Of a stretch of DNA of 64,000 nt, positions 46,901 through 58,569 are shown one piece after another. Under the pieces are notes generated by a model. The model did not search any database and was not told where the DNA came from. It saw only the letters and a list, made by a program, of their open reading frames with translations. The position numbers were made by a program, and so were the translations under genes. The stretch is from Mycocentrospora acerina (taxonomy: Eukaryota > Ascomycota > Dothideomycetes > Pleosporales), in assembly GCA_022701365.1 (NCBI GenBank), contig JAKUHH010000072.1:62001-126000 (forward strand). Reading direction: 5' to 3'. Numbering within the stretch: position 1 is the first letter of the stretch; each line of letters begins with the position of its first letter.

Positions 46901-47632
46901 GATAGCTGGTGTAACCTGTCCCGCTAGTCCTGAGCCAAGGTTTTGTACGGCGAGGTTGATACCAGTGGGTGTAGCGTTGAAGGCTCTTGCAATGGCCGAT
47001 GCTTGCGACATGGCGGATTTTTGATCAGTCAAATTAAGCCCCGTCGAGGCACCCATTCTGCACTCTGTCAGCGAGCGTCAAATAAAATATAAAAGAACAT
47101 ACCCAACGCCAATACCAAGGAACAGAGCTGGCGTTGCTAGTCCACTGGCAAGCTGAGAGCCAATTCCACTGATGATTCCACCAATGCCACCGGTAATGTT
47201 AACTCCACCAAGCAAGCCGGAAAGTCCGCCGCCTGTACTGCCTTTGCCCCCTCCCAGGGCATTTGCAAGGGAATCAAGAAATCCGCGTTTTCGGTTTCCA
47301 GAATGCTGCGCTTCGCGAAGATGTGCAGTAACCTCGTTAAGATTGTGTCCAAAGCTCTTGATGTTGTGGAAACCATATCGATCGCCAACATCGTTCGAAG
47401 TCTCTGCAATTGCTGCAGTCAGAGAAAGAAGTGCATCGTGTAGTCTTGCATCCCCATAGAGCGCGTCGATAGTTTCTGGCGTGAAGATTGCTGTAAGGCC
47501 ATCCGGGTATTCATTCTCGACGCTAGCCGACAGCCATTCGCCAAACCGAAGACCAGATGAGGCGTAGATGAAAAATGCGAAAGTGAAGATCGCGAGTGGT
47601 AGGTACCAGACCGGTTTTCCAGAAGCAAACAT
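43982..47632 (-). CDS. Large membrane protein with glycine-rich GLNLT repeats (1149 aa)
   Basis: Five exons: 47632-47103, 47057-45757, 45704-45336, 45280-45060 and 45010-43982 (introns 45-55 bp). All junctions keep frame. After an N-terminal hydrophobic anchor (about 10-25) comes a predicted extracytoplasmic region with repeated Gly-rich units: G.GASTGLNLTD, GNGISSGLNLTD, GMGASIGLSFTA. They alternate with AEGFTQNLV/AEGFARGTV/TEGLSESLL helices. A block ending SVSMGGQMAIDTLTC follows, then about five TM segments (about 720-890) containing HFRSAHAIFGLIALIL, which resembles a cytochrome-b561-like core. A Ser/Arg-rich cytoplasmic tail closes it. No family is recognised. The b561 likeness is inference from one His-containing helix. 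Confidence 0.75.
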
Positions 47633-49652
47633 TATTACGGAGTGGGTATTGGGGTATCGATAAGCAAATGTCAAATCATACAAGCAGAAGATGTGAAAAG
47701 TTGAGGTTTACGATTCACCACAACGACGTGACTCAAGAGCAAGAGAGAGGAAAGATCGAAAGCAAGTGTTTGGCAGTGGGCCTGACACCCTACATTAGCT
47801 GGGGCCTCACAATGGTTTCTAAAGAGATGTGTGCTAAGCTCTTTCTCTACGAAACATGCTAAGCTTCACATCCATGAAGGGTATCGCACTGCCTTTGGGC
47901 ACGGCATGGGGCGACCTGTGCGAAGTGTATCATGTAATTGGTCACCCGATCAGTGACTGCATTTAGTATCCAATCTATACGGAATTTGTACAGGACAATA
48001 TAGCTCGTAGTCAATAATCAGTTCACCAGCGAGAGAACCAGAGAATCGTAGGTAAATCATACAGGCATCGCATCGTAAAAGCGAACAATCGCTAATCTTG
48101 TCAGCAAGTCACTTTAGTGCAATACGATGAGACCAGGGAGCTCCATCTGACAAGACACCATTTTTTGGACCTTTTTGTGAAGCTTGAGGATGGTGCAGCC
48201 CTGTCAATTCTTGGACACATGTAATGCACCGATTTTGAAACGTCGAATCTGCGCCAATAGAAGCGTGGGAAACCATGTTCTTAACTGGCTCGCACAAAGA
48301 ACATCACATCCGGGGTGCAATGTGTTACAAGAAACGTCAGGAGCATCATTAATGGGGTTACATGCAACCACCGATAACTGTAATTCGCTGGTATCAATTC
48401 GGTTTGACTTCTGGCTTGGGATAGACAGCCAAGACGATTCAACAAAGTGCCCGGAGTCTGCACTCGCCGGACGATATGGCCCGTCACCCAGGACTTGCAT
48501 TAGCTGTTTGCGGAAAACAAAGCGAAGTACTCACCTCCTAAACTACTCACATAAAAGATATTCATGAGCGGAACCTAGTACTGCGATGATCATGAGCCCA
48601 GGATACGCTAACGAACACTTGCATTTGCGAATCTGATTTCGGTGAAAAACACATCAGCACATTTATTTGCAACAACTTTATAGTCGAGATTTGTTAGATT
48701 TTGGTAGGCAATCTGCATTTAGTTAGATCTAGAAAGTCATGTAATAGCAGTATGATAATCGAAAGTCTAGTTGGAAAAAGAAGCATCAACGTTCTCGCGA
48801 GCAAAGGTTGACCTGCTGCTCGTCGCGTTCGAATTCGTTTAACCGCCTCTACCGTGCAATGTGCCGTGAGCTTTCTCTCCTATCGAGGGAACAAAACCTC
48901 TGCTTTTCTGGCACGTTGTACTAGAGGGGCTTTCCAAATCCGAACAAATCAGTTAATAACGGTCTCAGCCTTCTATTGCTCTCTCTCCCTCTCTCTCTCA
49001 CACACACACAATGAGTGGCGTTCAATGAAAGGCCTTTCTATCAGAGACGGGGCAGATTTTTGGAGTCAGTAGAAGGTGAAAAATGGGCAGCTGGCAATGA
49101 CCTAAGCGATTTGTTTCCAGAAATCGTGGCCAATTTAGCAGGCGCATTTGTGTGTTGAATCACCTTTCTGAGACATAGCACATTGGAGGGACCTCACGTG
49201 AATATAAGTGAATGTGCAAACTTGCAGGGAAGGAAGGAAAAGCAAAACAACTTGACCGATTGGTATACTTTAAAAATTATACCAATCAAGCATCTCTTTT
49301 TGTAATTCGTACAAACGAAACTATTGTGGATCATTGTAGCGGTGAAGACAAACCACAAGGGATGTGGTACACAGGCGATGCGATGTGCTAGACACTGTAT
49401 TGGCTGGATTGAAAAACGGTTGATTAGTGCAAAAAGTATGATCCGGTGTTGCCGCGTGTAGAAACTAGTAGCCCGGTGGTCTAGAATAGTGGAGGTGGCG
49501 ATATTAATTGCGTACCCGATGATGATGGCCATATATGATTGTGGTTGACGTCACTCAAAATAATGCCTTATGATCGAGTAGGTATCTGTCTAATCTCATC
49601 CTCGGAAAGCCTACCTTTTTCAACCTCTACCCTTACGTATAATTTTACCAAC
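47633..49652. other. Gene-poor stretch
   Basis: About 2 kb. It holds the promoter of the large membrane protein and, at its right end, that of a small plus-strand gene. A minus frame at 49194-49532 begins with a real ATG (MAIIIGYAINIATST) and is divergent to the small gene by about 120 bp, but it has no recognisable features beyond a hydrophobic start. A short CT/CA microsatellite lies at about 48979-49010. Confidence 0.4.
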
Positions 49653-49886
49653 ATGCCAAACGCAACTCCTGATCACGCCTTGCTGAGATACCGTTACGAA
49701 GCCCTCTTTGGTGTGTGGCTCGTGGTGACTGGGACGACTTTCCTTCGTATTGCTCGGCAACCATACAGCTCTCGTCTCAAGCTGGAGCAGTATGAGAGCA
49801 TCTTTAAAGGAACTTCACTCAGCGCCGTGCTGCTTGGGATTGGAATCGCTCCAGGACGCACGTCGATGAGGCACGTTAGCGTTTGA
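49653..49886 (+). CDS. Small two-helix membrane protein (77 aa)
   Basis: Start ATG at 49653 with context AACATGCC. The protein is MPNATPDHALLRYRYEAL..., with one clear hydrophobic helix (FGVWLVVTGTTFLRIA, about 18-33) and a second weaker one (SLSAVLLGIGIAP, about 53-65), separated by a charged loop (SSRLKLEQYESIFKG). The topology resembles small mitochondrial inner-membrane or assembly-factor proteins; that is inference only. An upstream frame from 49539 is open but not ATG-started. It could also be a larger gene with an intron I have not resolved. Confidence 0.5.
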   Translation: MPNATPDHALLRYRYEALFGVWLVVTGTTFLRIARQPYSSRLKLEQYESIFKGTSLSAVLLGIGIAPGRTSMRHVSV

Positions 49887-50148
49887 AATGTGACGAGGGG
49901 TTTGGGAGCTGCACGAATTCCTTAATCTTGGCGAATGGGAAGGTGAGCAAATCGCATCAACAGTCCATCACACGATGACCTCGTGAGGAGTCGCGTGAGG
50001 AGATCTGTTTGCTGACCTTCGATAGGAACCCTCGGAAGTCGCACAGCACGTTTCGGGCTTGGCGTCCCCGCATATTCACATGCTAGCCATCGCTCACTGC
50101 TCATCGTTTTGTTTAACGTCTGCATCCCCCCAACGTTAATTTATTCGC

Positions 50149-50940
50149 ATGCTCTCGTCCTCGACTTTCGAAATGTGGAACCCGCTCTACGTCGTTGCGC
50201 CGCTGGCGCTGCTGATGATCTCGATCCCTCTGGCCATCTTCGCTGCCATCACAACATCAATCGCCGTCTCGTTGCTCTCATTTCGTGCATTGGCTGTGTA
50301 TGTCCAGCTTGGTACAGCCATTATAGGTGCTTGGCTGCTACCTCTCCCACCTAAGCAACCCTCTATTTTGCGTCGCGCGTCGCTGTCCTCTTCCGAGCAC
50401 CTGTCACCGGATCGCCGTCGCCGCCGTCGTAGTAGCGCTGTGAGTACCGCATCCTCAATAGATTCTGCCGTCCCTGCCGTACACACACCTCATCTTTCGA
50501 AAAAAAGTGGGTCGTTTGTTGGCCTCTTCAGCGGCGGTGAGCTCACAAGAGACTTTGAGGGCGTAGGTGGGTGGCGAGTACCTGGTGATGAGGACGAAGA
50601 AGCGTTATGGATGGGCATCAATTCACGGCTTCAGTTGCCAGCAAATACACCCACCCGCCGGCACCATCGAAGCCTTACAGGAGGCGCCAGCCCAAACCAG
50701 CGATGGAGTCGGAGCCCAGAGGCGTTTCGAATGAGTCCTGTGCAGAGCAGGGCGCGAACACCTGTCAGGATCGCTACCGACGATGCTGGAGATTACTTCC
50801 CTCTACAACCGTATTCGAGCCTACGACCCTTGAGCAGTACTTCAGAGCCGATGAAGCAGAAAAGTAGGAGAAAGAGTGGAAGTGGTAGTAGTTCGTCAAG
50901 CGTTGGTTTAATGATAGCAGTGAAAGAGGATGGTGATTGA
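50149..50940 (+). CDS. Hypothetical membrane protein with disordered tail (263 aa)
   Basis: The first 70 residues are two hydrophobic helices (PLYVVAPLALLMISIPLAIFA, and a second from about 40 to 66 ending GAWLLPLPP). A long Ser/Arg/Pro-rich tail follows with a small conserved-looking core (KSGSFVGLFSGGELTRDFEGVGGWRVPGDEDEEALW, about 118-153). The GGWR core and basic flanks look like a conserved fungal unknown, perhaps an ER or plasma-membrane anchored scaffold. The ATG at 50149 is used; an ATG at 50173 (MWNPLYV) is a fair alternative. Confidence 0.7.
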   Translation: MLSSSTFEMWNPLYVVAPLALLMISIPLAIFAAITTSIAVSLLSFRALAVYVQLGTAIIGAWLLPLPPKQPSILRRASLSSSEHLSPDRRRRRRSSAVSTASSIDSAVPAVHTPHLSKKSGSFVGLFSGGELTRDFEGVGGWRVPGDEDEEALWMGINSRLQLPANTPTRRHHRSLTGGASPNQRWSRSPEAFRMSPVQSRARTPVRIATDDAGDYFPLQPYSSLRPLSSTSEPMKQKSRRKSGSGSSSSSVGLMIAVKEDGD

Positions 50941-51943
50941 AAACTCTCGCCGAGAACTCAACGAGTTTGTGGCATCCTTGGAGAATTTTGAAGGAGTCTC
51001 TATACCCTACCATCACGCTTTGCGGTACAATTCCAGGCAGCCTACAAATTTGCGCCTTCGCTGTGGTCCAGCCATGTTCTATTCGATTACCGTTACTCGC
51101 ATTGGCATGTATCAAGCGCAACGCTTGTTCTTACTGGCAAAAATCACGACAACACCACGAACATGAGCTTCAAAAGCACCAAAGATACCATCTCTACAGC
51201 AAGAGTAGCAGAAGTACCAAATACTTTGTCTATTTTGCATTTTCAGTAGCGATCCTTATGATAATAGTGTTCATGTTGGTAAACACTTGTCACAGCCAAC
51301 GACACACCGTAAGCGATACCGCGAACTATTCGCATGTCGGATTTGAAGCTCGACGGGCCACTCTCACCCAAGCTCCTTACAACGCTATCGGTCACATCAC
51401 TATTGCTGTAATCACGATTTGAATGGTGAATGTGAGGCATAATCCCCTCATGAACGTCTTCACGCTTCAATACTGTTTCGTGATCACCTCGTCAAAGCAA
51501 GACCTAGCCAAAGAGTATTTATTCTGTTGATAAACCATTGTTCCATGACAATATACTCATTTATACAAGCAAGACATAGACTAGGGAACTTACCATAAAT
51601 GCCGGCCTAAAGTTTCAGCTTCTTGTCTCTTACATTATGGCATATGTCTTGCGTGCAAAATAAGGAAGGCTGGAACTTCAATTCCATCAGTAGGGGTAGA
51701 CGGACAAATATATAAAAACAGCAAAATCGCAGACAGGTTTTCGAGAAAGAATAGCGTGCTTTTGATGTCACCACTCGCGCACTATGATGTCAGACCAAAG
51801 GGAAACGGTGTTGGTGAGACAATTGAGGATCAGATAGAATTTACGAAGAAGATTTGAAGGAGGCTATTTCGATTCAATAAAACTAACAATAATCATATAA
51901 AAAACGCACAAACGTACTCGTTTGAGATTGTTTAATCTCCTTT
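50941..51943. other. Intergenic
   Basis: About 1 kb without a supported gene. A plus frame at 50937-51422 overlaps the end of the preceding gene by a few bases and contains a hydrophobic segment, but no splice or family support. Confidence 0.4.
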
Positions 51944-52303
51944 CTAAGTTGTAATTTTTGTACCCCTTGACTCCCAACCCTTCGCTGGGATGTCTACTCC
52001 CTCATGTCTGTGCCACTCCCTCCCCACCATGTAGACTCTTGCTGGGCCATTTGGTGGGTGGGCTTGTAATGGACTCACGAGACTCTTCTCTCCATACCTC
52101 TCCCTCTTAACGTGCGTCGCTTCGGAATTCATGGCTATCACCACTTGCCGTGCTCCAGCTCTTTCAATCTCTTCATCAAACCGCTGGTGTGCTTTGAATT
52201 GGCGTGGGTTACGAAAGCAAAAGAAAAAGAACATTAGCATACGGATAAATAAGAACATTGAGAGGTTGAAGAAAACAATGAAGGTTGGTGAATTATTTGT
52301 CAT
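51944..52303 (-). CDS. Small hypothetical membrane protein (119 aa)
   Basis: Starts with a true ATG at 52303. The N-terminus is one strongly hydrophobic helix (IVFFNLSMFLFIRMLMFFFFCF, about residues 9-30). A basic and acidic soluble part follows (RNPRQFKAHQRFDEEIERAG at 31-50) and a C-terminal stretch ending RVYMVGREWHRHEGVDIP. Neighbouring sequence is AT-rich, whereas this frame is balanced, which argues mildly for a gene. Family unknown. Confidence 0.5.
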   Translation of the reverse strand: MTNNSPTFIVFFNLSMFLFIRMLMFFFFCFRNPRQFKAHQRFDEEIERAGARQVVIAMNSEATHVKRERYGEKSLVSPLQAHPPNGPARVYMVGREWHRHEGVDIPAKGWESRGTKITT

Positions 52304-53819
52304 GTTGATCTTGAATCAGTATTGGGACTTGATGAAAGAAAGTATGTACTTGTAGCTAGAAACCATGAATTCAACAATGTGGTGGGGGCTCGAAGGACTT
52401 TAAAACACTTCTAATTTGTTGTAGTAGGACAAAGTAAGTTACGTTGTGAAAATAGAAGTAGAAGTAAATCATTTGTATTGAGAACTTGTGAGTCGAACTT
52501 TGGACATGAATTACATGTTTGACCACCTCTCCAAGTCTGGGTCAATTTCCGATTATTCACATAAATTGAAGCTTGTAATGCTGTTCAGTGTTTCCTACCT
52601 GTCCATAATATAGAAGCTCCCGATCGACACAAGTTCGAAATTATGAACTCGCTACGACTTCCATACCGATATCAATGTATTGCGAATAAGTTTCAGTAAT
52701 TTTTCTCGTTGGTATTATAAATTCATAATATAAGGATGCGTGGAGACGATTTATGTCTCATTCTTCGCTAGAAATGAGATTCTTCTTCACTGAGATCGGC
52801 TAGGCTCATCGTACAGAAGTATACGCATGAATCTTAATACATGTGGTACTCACGAGTTTTTGACGTAATCTGTATTTCCAATCAAGCTAAACGTATAAAG
52901 CGCATTAACATAATTCCTTGAAAGCAAAATGCTTACTTTCAATTATAAGTTGTCAAACTCAACTTTCAGGATCGTTGCTCTCTAAAATACTGGCTCTTCG
53001 AACTCTTCTAACACTCCCAATCCTTCCATTTTAACTGATGCTAAACGAAATATTGTAATTAAATTTGTCGTCTTGGGTTTTCTTGCCGCATTAGCAATTT
53101 TCATTCGTTGCGCGATATCTAGTACGGAGTTGAACAAGGCAACGAAGAATTGCGACAAATACGAAAATCGTTAGTGCGGCACTGCACAACACTGATCTTC
53201 CAGAAAATGGAAATACGCTAGTTTATGTTACATGGGGGGTTCCAAGGGCTGATGTTATAATGACAGGCTTCGCGAATGTTGATTGAATTCGATGGATAAA
53301 CACGATGCAGGGGAAGATTTAGTCAAACACTCTTGTTCTTGATGACACAGAATTATGAAACCTAGGTCGTGCAATTGTGCACTCTTCTCTCTCTCTCTCT
53401 CTCTCTCTCTCGCACACACACACACACACACACACGATTCTAAGCCACCTTGACAAGAACATAATTGATTTGAGTAAATAATTGAGTTAGACTAGTTAAA
53501 TTACATTCTGTCCACCTTTATCATCCTTATTCCTTTCACCCTGCCCTCGACATTGCTTACCCAGAATAAGATGAAATGAAGAAATGGGGTTACTTTTTCG
53601 AAAAATCTAAATGTCATCACCTTGCCTGGACAAATAGTTGAGATGATGGAGGAAATATCATTGTTGACTTTATTAAATAATCATGTGAAGAATAACAAAA
53701 AAAAGAACTAATTAGCAGTGAGATCCCCTTGTTAATCTTTTTCAACACCTAGGAATTATTGGATTAGAGAACTAACACTTAATTTTCACACTGAAAAACA
53801 TCTGAAACGCCTATCCTTT
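52304..53819. other. Gene-poor AT-rich stretch with microsatellite
   Basis: About 1.5 kb of sequence that reads as AT-rich, without any long open frame. It contains a compound microsatellite at 53386-53435. Nothing else recognisable. Confidence 0.5.
53386..53435. repeat. Compound (TC)n(CA)n microsatellite
   Basis: A TC run (53386-53411), one interrupting G and a CA run (53413-53435). Non-coding. Confidence 0.9.
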
Positions 53820-54530
53820 TCAACAAAATCCTTGTGAAGGGTGCCAGACGCGCCCAGTGCGCGGGTCTATATAACCACCATCCGACTGAGAAGGGACCTC
53901 ATGAGACTGGCACGAATTGCGAGAGGTATCTACGTAATAACGAAGACTGTTTTCTTGCCCAGAGATACGGGTGGAGTGACGTTGTCCACGGACGTACCGT
54001 TCATCTTCGATTCCTTCTGAAGACGAACGCTGCGAGCGACGTGGAGCGAAGGACACTTCATCATCATGACGATGAGAATTTCGATGCATATTATTAGAAT
54101 CGTTGATGTAATCACGGCGAGACTGGTAGCTGATGCCATGCACGGTGTCGTCATCCGTGCCATCACGTTCATCGCTATAGTAAGGATTTCCTGTATGGTC
54201 ACGAAGCCCTGCACGAGAGGCTATTGATCTAGTCAAAGGGTCATATTCTGTAAATGAGGATGATCGACGGTTAGAGCGGGAAGAAGAGTCTTGATTGGAG
54301 CGCAAGTCTGGGTAGGACTCGTAGGCATCAGATGATCGCGAAGGAGCGTATTGCTCCGAGTCAAATGCATATAGGTTTGAGGTACGCCGACGGTGACCGC
54401 TTTGCAACTGTGAATTTGAGGGACTCGGCTCCATGTTTTCATAAGTTTCAGGGTCGAGAAGAATCAACCTGTTTGCCATGTGTTGCTCACGAATCCGGCG
54501 AATGTATTCTCGGCGTGCTTGCTCAGGCAT
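53820..54530 (-). CDS. Disordered Ser/Arg/Asp-rich hypothetical protein (236 aa)
   Basis: The frame starts MPEQARREYIRRIREQHMANRL at 54530 (ATG; earlier in-frame starts are non-ATG). Apart from this helix and DPETYENME, the sequence is low complexity and very rich in Ser, Arg, Asp and Tyr (YESYPDLRS, RSNRRSSSFTEYDP). It ends with a short motif, GYIDPRTGRVWHPSQGFC. An acceptor-like CACAG at about 54554-54558 hints at an upstream exon, which I could not identify. Function unknown; composition suggests an RNA-binding or scaffold-like protein. Confidence 0.55.
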   Translation of the reverse strand: MPEQARREYIRRIREQHMANRLILLDPETYENMEPSPSNSQLQSGHRRRTSNLYAFDSEQYAPSRSSDAYESYPDLRSNQDSSSRSNRRSSSFTEYDPLTRSIASRAGLRDHTGNPYYSDERDGTDDDTVHGISYQSRRDYINDSNNMHRNSHRHDDEVSFAPRRSQRSSSEGIEDERYVRGQRHSTRISGQENSLRYYVDTSRNSCQSHEVPSQSDGGYIDPRTGRVWHPSQGFC

Positions 54531-55375
54531 ACTTTTAAGACGATTTTTTGTCGCTGTGATTAAAATAAAACTATGACTAGAATGATTGGGAATCTGAGAG
54601 GTGTCTGACAAAAGTCTTGGTTTGTGGCTTTAGTAGTAAAAAAATTCTTATCCCGAGACGACTTGACGCCACGGTTTGTAGGTTGAGTAATTAGATTGAT
54701 ATTTATTATTCAGTCAACAGGTCATTTATAAGGAATTATGAGAAACATCGAAAAATCTTATCTAATTTATGCTCTTCCAGCTTCACTTAGGGTTGTAGTG
54801 AAGATATTTGACAACCCTGATACAGTTTCACAGAGTTGGAACATCCCAGGCCTTCAAAGGCACCTGACACGTTGATCTAGCAGATAGAATAAAGCACGTG
54901 AAGAGGTGGACGATTATTTGGAAAGAAAAGCTGAGAATTATTTGAGAAATGTGAAATTTTGTGTACTTCTCAGTACTCAAGTTGCCAGTGACAATCCTTA
55001 GAATGTTCATCTTCTAAGATCCTTGTATTCGGCCTGCACATCAATAATTGCTGCGTGGATTGTATCGATCTACTAGTCTCACAGTTGGAGATCTATTAGT
55101 TTTGGCTGTGAAAATAATGTTATTAGCAAAATTTACAATCGAGATCCTTCAACATTTGTAGATCCTTTAATAGGAATTTTCGCACAATGTACCCAGAAAC
55201 TTTGTAAAACTCGAGTGCTCATTTTAAAATTCAATTTGAATGAACATTAGTATTCTGAATCATGTTTCCTATTCAAGATATTCAACGCAGAATTCACCAC
55301 GCTATGGTCATTGTGCACAAATAAACTTGCAATACGTTATCAACTAACTCCTGAAATCGAAAGACAATTCTTACA
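54531..55375. other. Intergenic, AT-rich
   Basis: About 0.85 kb, AT-rich, no supported gene. It holds the promoter of the disordered-protein gene and the 3' flank of GH115. Confidence 0.45.
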
Positions 55376-58300
55376 CTACCTAGCCAAACTCGAGTTCCCA
55401 GCTCCAACATAATAGCTCTCAGGCGGTCCATTATGACTGTACACTACACCTCCTAGGTCAAGCACCACCTTCTGCAGAATGACATTTGCTTCCACCAACC
55501 AAACCTTCAAAGTGTGATTTCCTGGTTTGACTTCTCCAAAATTTGTTGTGTTGTACCACGCATTCTGCGCGACCGCAGTGCCCCAATTGACTGGGAAGTT
55601 TGGCTGCGGCTGATCAATCACATACTGGCGTCTTTGTTGGGGTTTGTCATCGATCTGTGTGATATATGCGAGAGGTTTCTTGGGGTTGATATTCAAGGAA
55701 GGGGAGAGGATTAGTGTGACGTTTAGTCCTTTGGCAGAGGTTGTAGGTGTGAAAGTGAAGAAGTCGTATTCCAGTGTAGGGGCTGTTGTTGACGAGAGAG
55801 CTTCGGCAAGCGAATCATTCAACTTGACTGCCGAAAGAGTACGTCCATATTTAGGGAGGACTGTATATGACAAGTTGGCTTGAGACGGTGATGGTATCAC
55901 GCGTGTGTAGTGCTCCGCTTCCCACGCCAACTGACCGGCGGACTCAACAAAACCCTTCTTGAACGACGACGGAATGGCGGTGCGATTCACCTGAACAATG
56001 ACTTGAGGGCTCCCGCTTTGAGTTCCGTAGTCTGTCGAGCTGGTGATGTTCAACGTCGATTTTGCACCGAACGCCTCGGGAACGTGACTCCAGTCCACGT
56101 CCACATACACTCTCACATCTCCATCATTGGGATTTAGTGTTCCTGCAGCCTGAGAGAGTTTGATGAATGGATCTGCAGAAATCTTCCAGTTGAACACACC
56201 AGTTCCAACATGTGCAATTTCCAGCCACCTGGGTGGAGTGAAGGGTGTAATGGGAAGCAAATTAAGGGACGAAGCACCGTTGCCGTGGTATTGGTCATCG
56301 CCCGGGATTGTAGCGTTGCTACCCTCCACTGCGACTCCCATATCACCTGCAAGGGAGCGTTCAAGAGTCTGAACCCAACGGAGATCAGGCGTGGACTGGC
56401 GCATAGGCTGCTGCCAGTAGCCCTTGTATCCCAGATGCGTTTGATCCATCATGTGTTCCCATTTACCACCTAACAATTGGTCGTAGCGTTTTGTGAGGTT
56501 ATGATCTTTGTTCATACCGTCAATCACGCGCTGCAACCATCTGTTCGCGCTATTCCTGCCCATGCCGCTGTAGATGATGTTCCTCGCACCCGCGACCTGA
56601 ATGTCTACAAAGTTCCCGCCAGCCAGCACCCGATGGAGTACCATTTGGTAGAAAGCAGGTTGCTGTGCAGGCGAGAGCGCATCGTTTACTTCTTGTGCTT
56701 TTTTCGCAATCGATTCCCACCGAGCAAGAATATGGTCGGCCTCTTCGTAGTTCAAGATGCTGTACGACGATGGCTCGACCCACTCAAATTTGCGCATATT
56801 CGACAGTGCACCATACTCGTCCAAGACATCAGATACAGTCTGAGCATGCTGTTCGCCGAAATTACGGGCTGCCCAATCGGCCGTCCATTGCGGAACTGAA
56901 GTTTCATCGTACGCGTCGATGTCGTAGGCAATGTCGAACCAATGGCTGATCGCTAGCTCGGCAGGTTTGATATCTCCCACGTTCACGATCCAGATACGGT
57001 CTGCAGAGCGGTCTTTGGCAAGACGCATCTGTTCGTACGTCTTCTGAAGTTGGATAGTGTCGATCCATTTGTAGTTTCGCGAATCGCCAACATAGTCGAA
57101 GTGCTGTGCGAGCAGTGAGTGAAAGTGACAAGTTTGCTTACTTCAAGCCACTTACGTAGTATACGCCGGCACCACCAGACCTTTTCTTCTCATCGCCTTC
57201 AGGCAGCCTACGGATATTCTGGAAATTATCTTCGGTCCAGAGAAGAGTCACATGTTCTGGTACCTCCATCCCCGCCTCAAAGTAGTCTTGCACTTCCTTG
57301 TACAAGCACCACATTTGGGGAACATCTGATGCATTTCCATAGACCTTTGTGAGAATTTCCTGTTGAGCTGTAACGACTGCTTCCAAGACATCCGTCTGCA
57401 CATCTGCCGACATTGACGTATCGTGGTACCCGCGCATGCCTACGGTAACCACATTCTCGTAAGATGAAGCCCGTTGGGCGCCTTCGAGAAAGTAGCCGTA
57501 AAGAGTCTTGTTATTTGTAGCCCACGACCATCCGGATTCGGCTCCTTTAGCTACCTTGCTCCATTCCTGAGTTGCTCGAACCATGGGCTCGGTGTGCGAC
57601 GTGCCCATCACAATTCCGTATTCGTCGGCGAGAGGTTGGTTTCGTGGGTCATCGACATTAAACATGCCGTTCCACATAGCTGGCCAGAGGTAGTTGGCTT
57701 TTGATCGAAGCAGTAGCTCAAACACGTGTGAGTAGAACTCAGCTCCAAAGGGACATCCATACGCGGATTGGGGGTAGATCTTGTTTGCCCACCCAGTCAG
57801 AGCAGGAGCTTCATCGTTGATGAAGAAACCGCGATATTTGACTGTAGGGTTTTTCTGATTTTTTGTAGTCCCAAGAGCATAGATTGATGTGTGGCTTTTA
57901 GCAGGGACATCAGCGAACCAGTGCCATGGAGAAACACCAATCTGCTCGGAAACATCGTAGATTCCAAAAATGGTTCCTCGACGGTCGCTCCCTACGAAAT
58001 ATTAGCAGTTTACTATACCAACGATAGGGTTCAGACGCACCAGCGATGACAAGAGCTTCCTCTGTTCCATTAATCGGGTTCTTCACTATCGTGCTGACGT
58101 ATGATTCCCATTGACCCTCGATATTGCTAACATTGAGTTTTCCGCTCTTGATCAAACCATCGATGAAGCTCGAGTTTCCGATCGTTCCAACGATGATCGT
58201 TCCTTGGCCAGACCCTGCCACCACACCGGTTGCGGAATTGCCCACACTCCAGTCTTCAGGGATTCCTGTCACATTGAAAATAGCAGATGCGTTCCCAGTT

Positions 58301-58569
58301 CCAGTGCCGGCTGCTTTCAGTGTACCGTTCAGGCCTGTCACACGTCCGAAATCGACAGCGAGGTCATTGGCGGCACGAAGTACTCCAGGCCAGTCTGCTG
58401 CATCAACGTGCAATGTCACTGGCGCAGAGTTGGTTGCTAATAGGAAACCGCCGCTGCTGGCTTCGAAAGCGACTGTTGGTTTACGGAATGGTTCCAGTGC
58501 GGAGGCAATACCTGGAAAGCAAATTGAAAACGAAAGCGCGCTGAGCAACGCACGAGTGTAAAGCTCCAT
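55376..58569 (-). CDS. Secreted GH115 xylan alpha-1,2-glucuronidase (1030 aa)
   Basis: Exons 58569-58041, 57991-57156 and 57103-55376 (introns 49 and 52 bp). GH115 enzymes remove glucuronic acid or its 4-O-methyl form from xylan side chains, extracellularly. A signal peptide is likely (to about Ala24: LLSALSFSICFPGIASA). Diagnostic segments: DRRGTIFGIYDVSEQIGVSPW, VKYRGFFINDEAPALTGW, ANYLWPAMWNGMF, YGIVMGTSHTEPM, VTVGMRGYHD, LLWTEDNFQNIRRLP, then HFDYVGDSRNYKW across the second junction and IWIVNVGDIKP. The C-terminus is the beta-sandwich domain with SAGQLAWEAEHYTR. Many NxS/T sites fit secretion. Length matches the family (about 950-1050). Confidence 0.95.

Noticed and set aside
46173..47024. 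283-codon plus frame
   Set aside because: Antisense of the large Gly-rich membrane protein; its Pro/Ala/Ile content mirrors Gly-rich codons.
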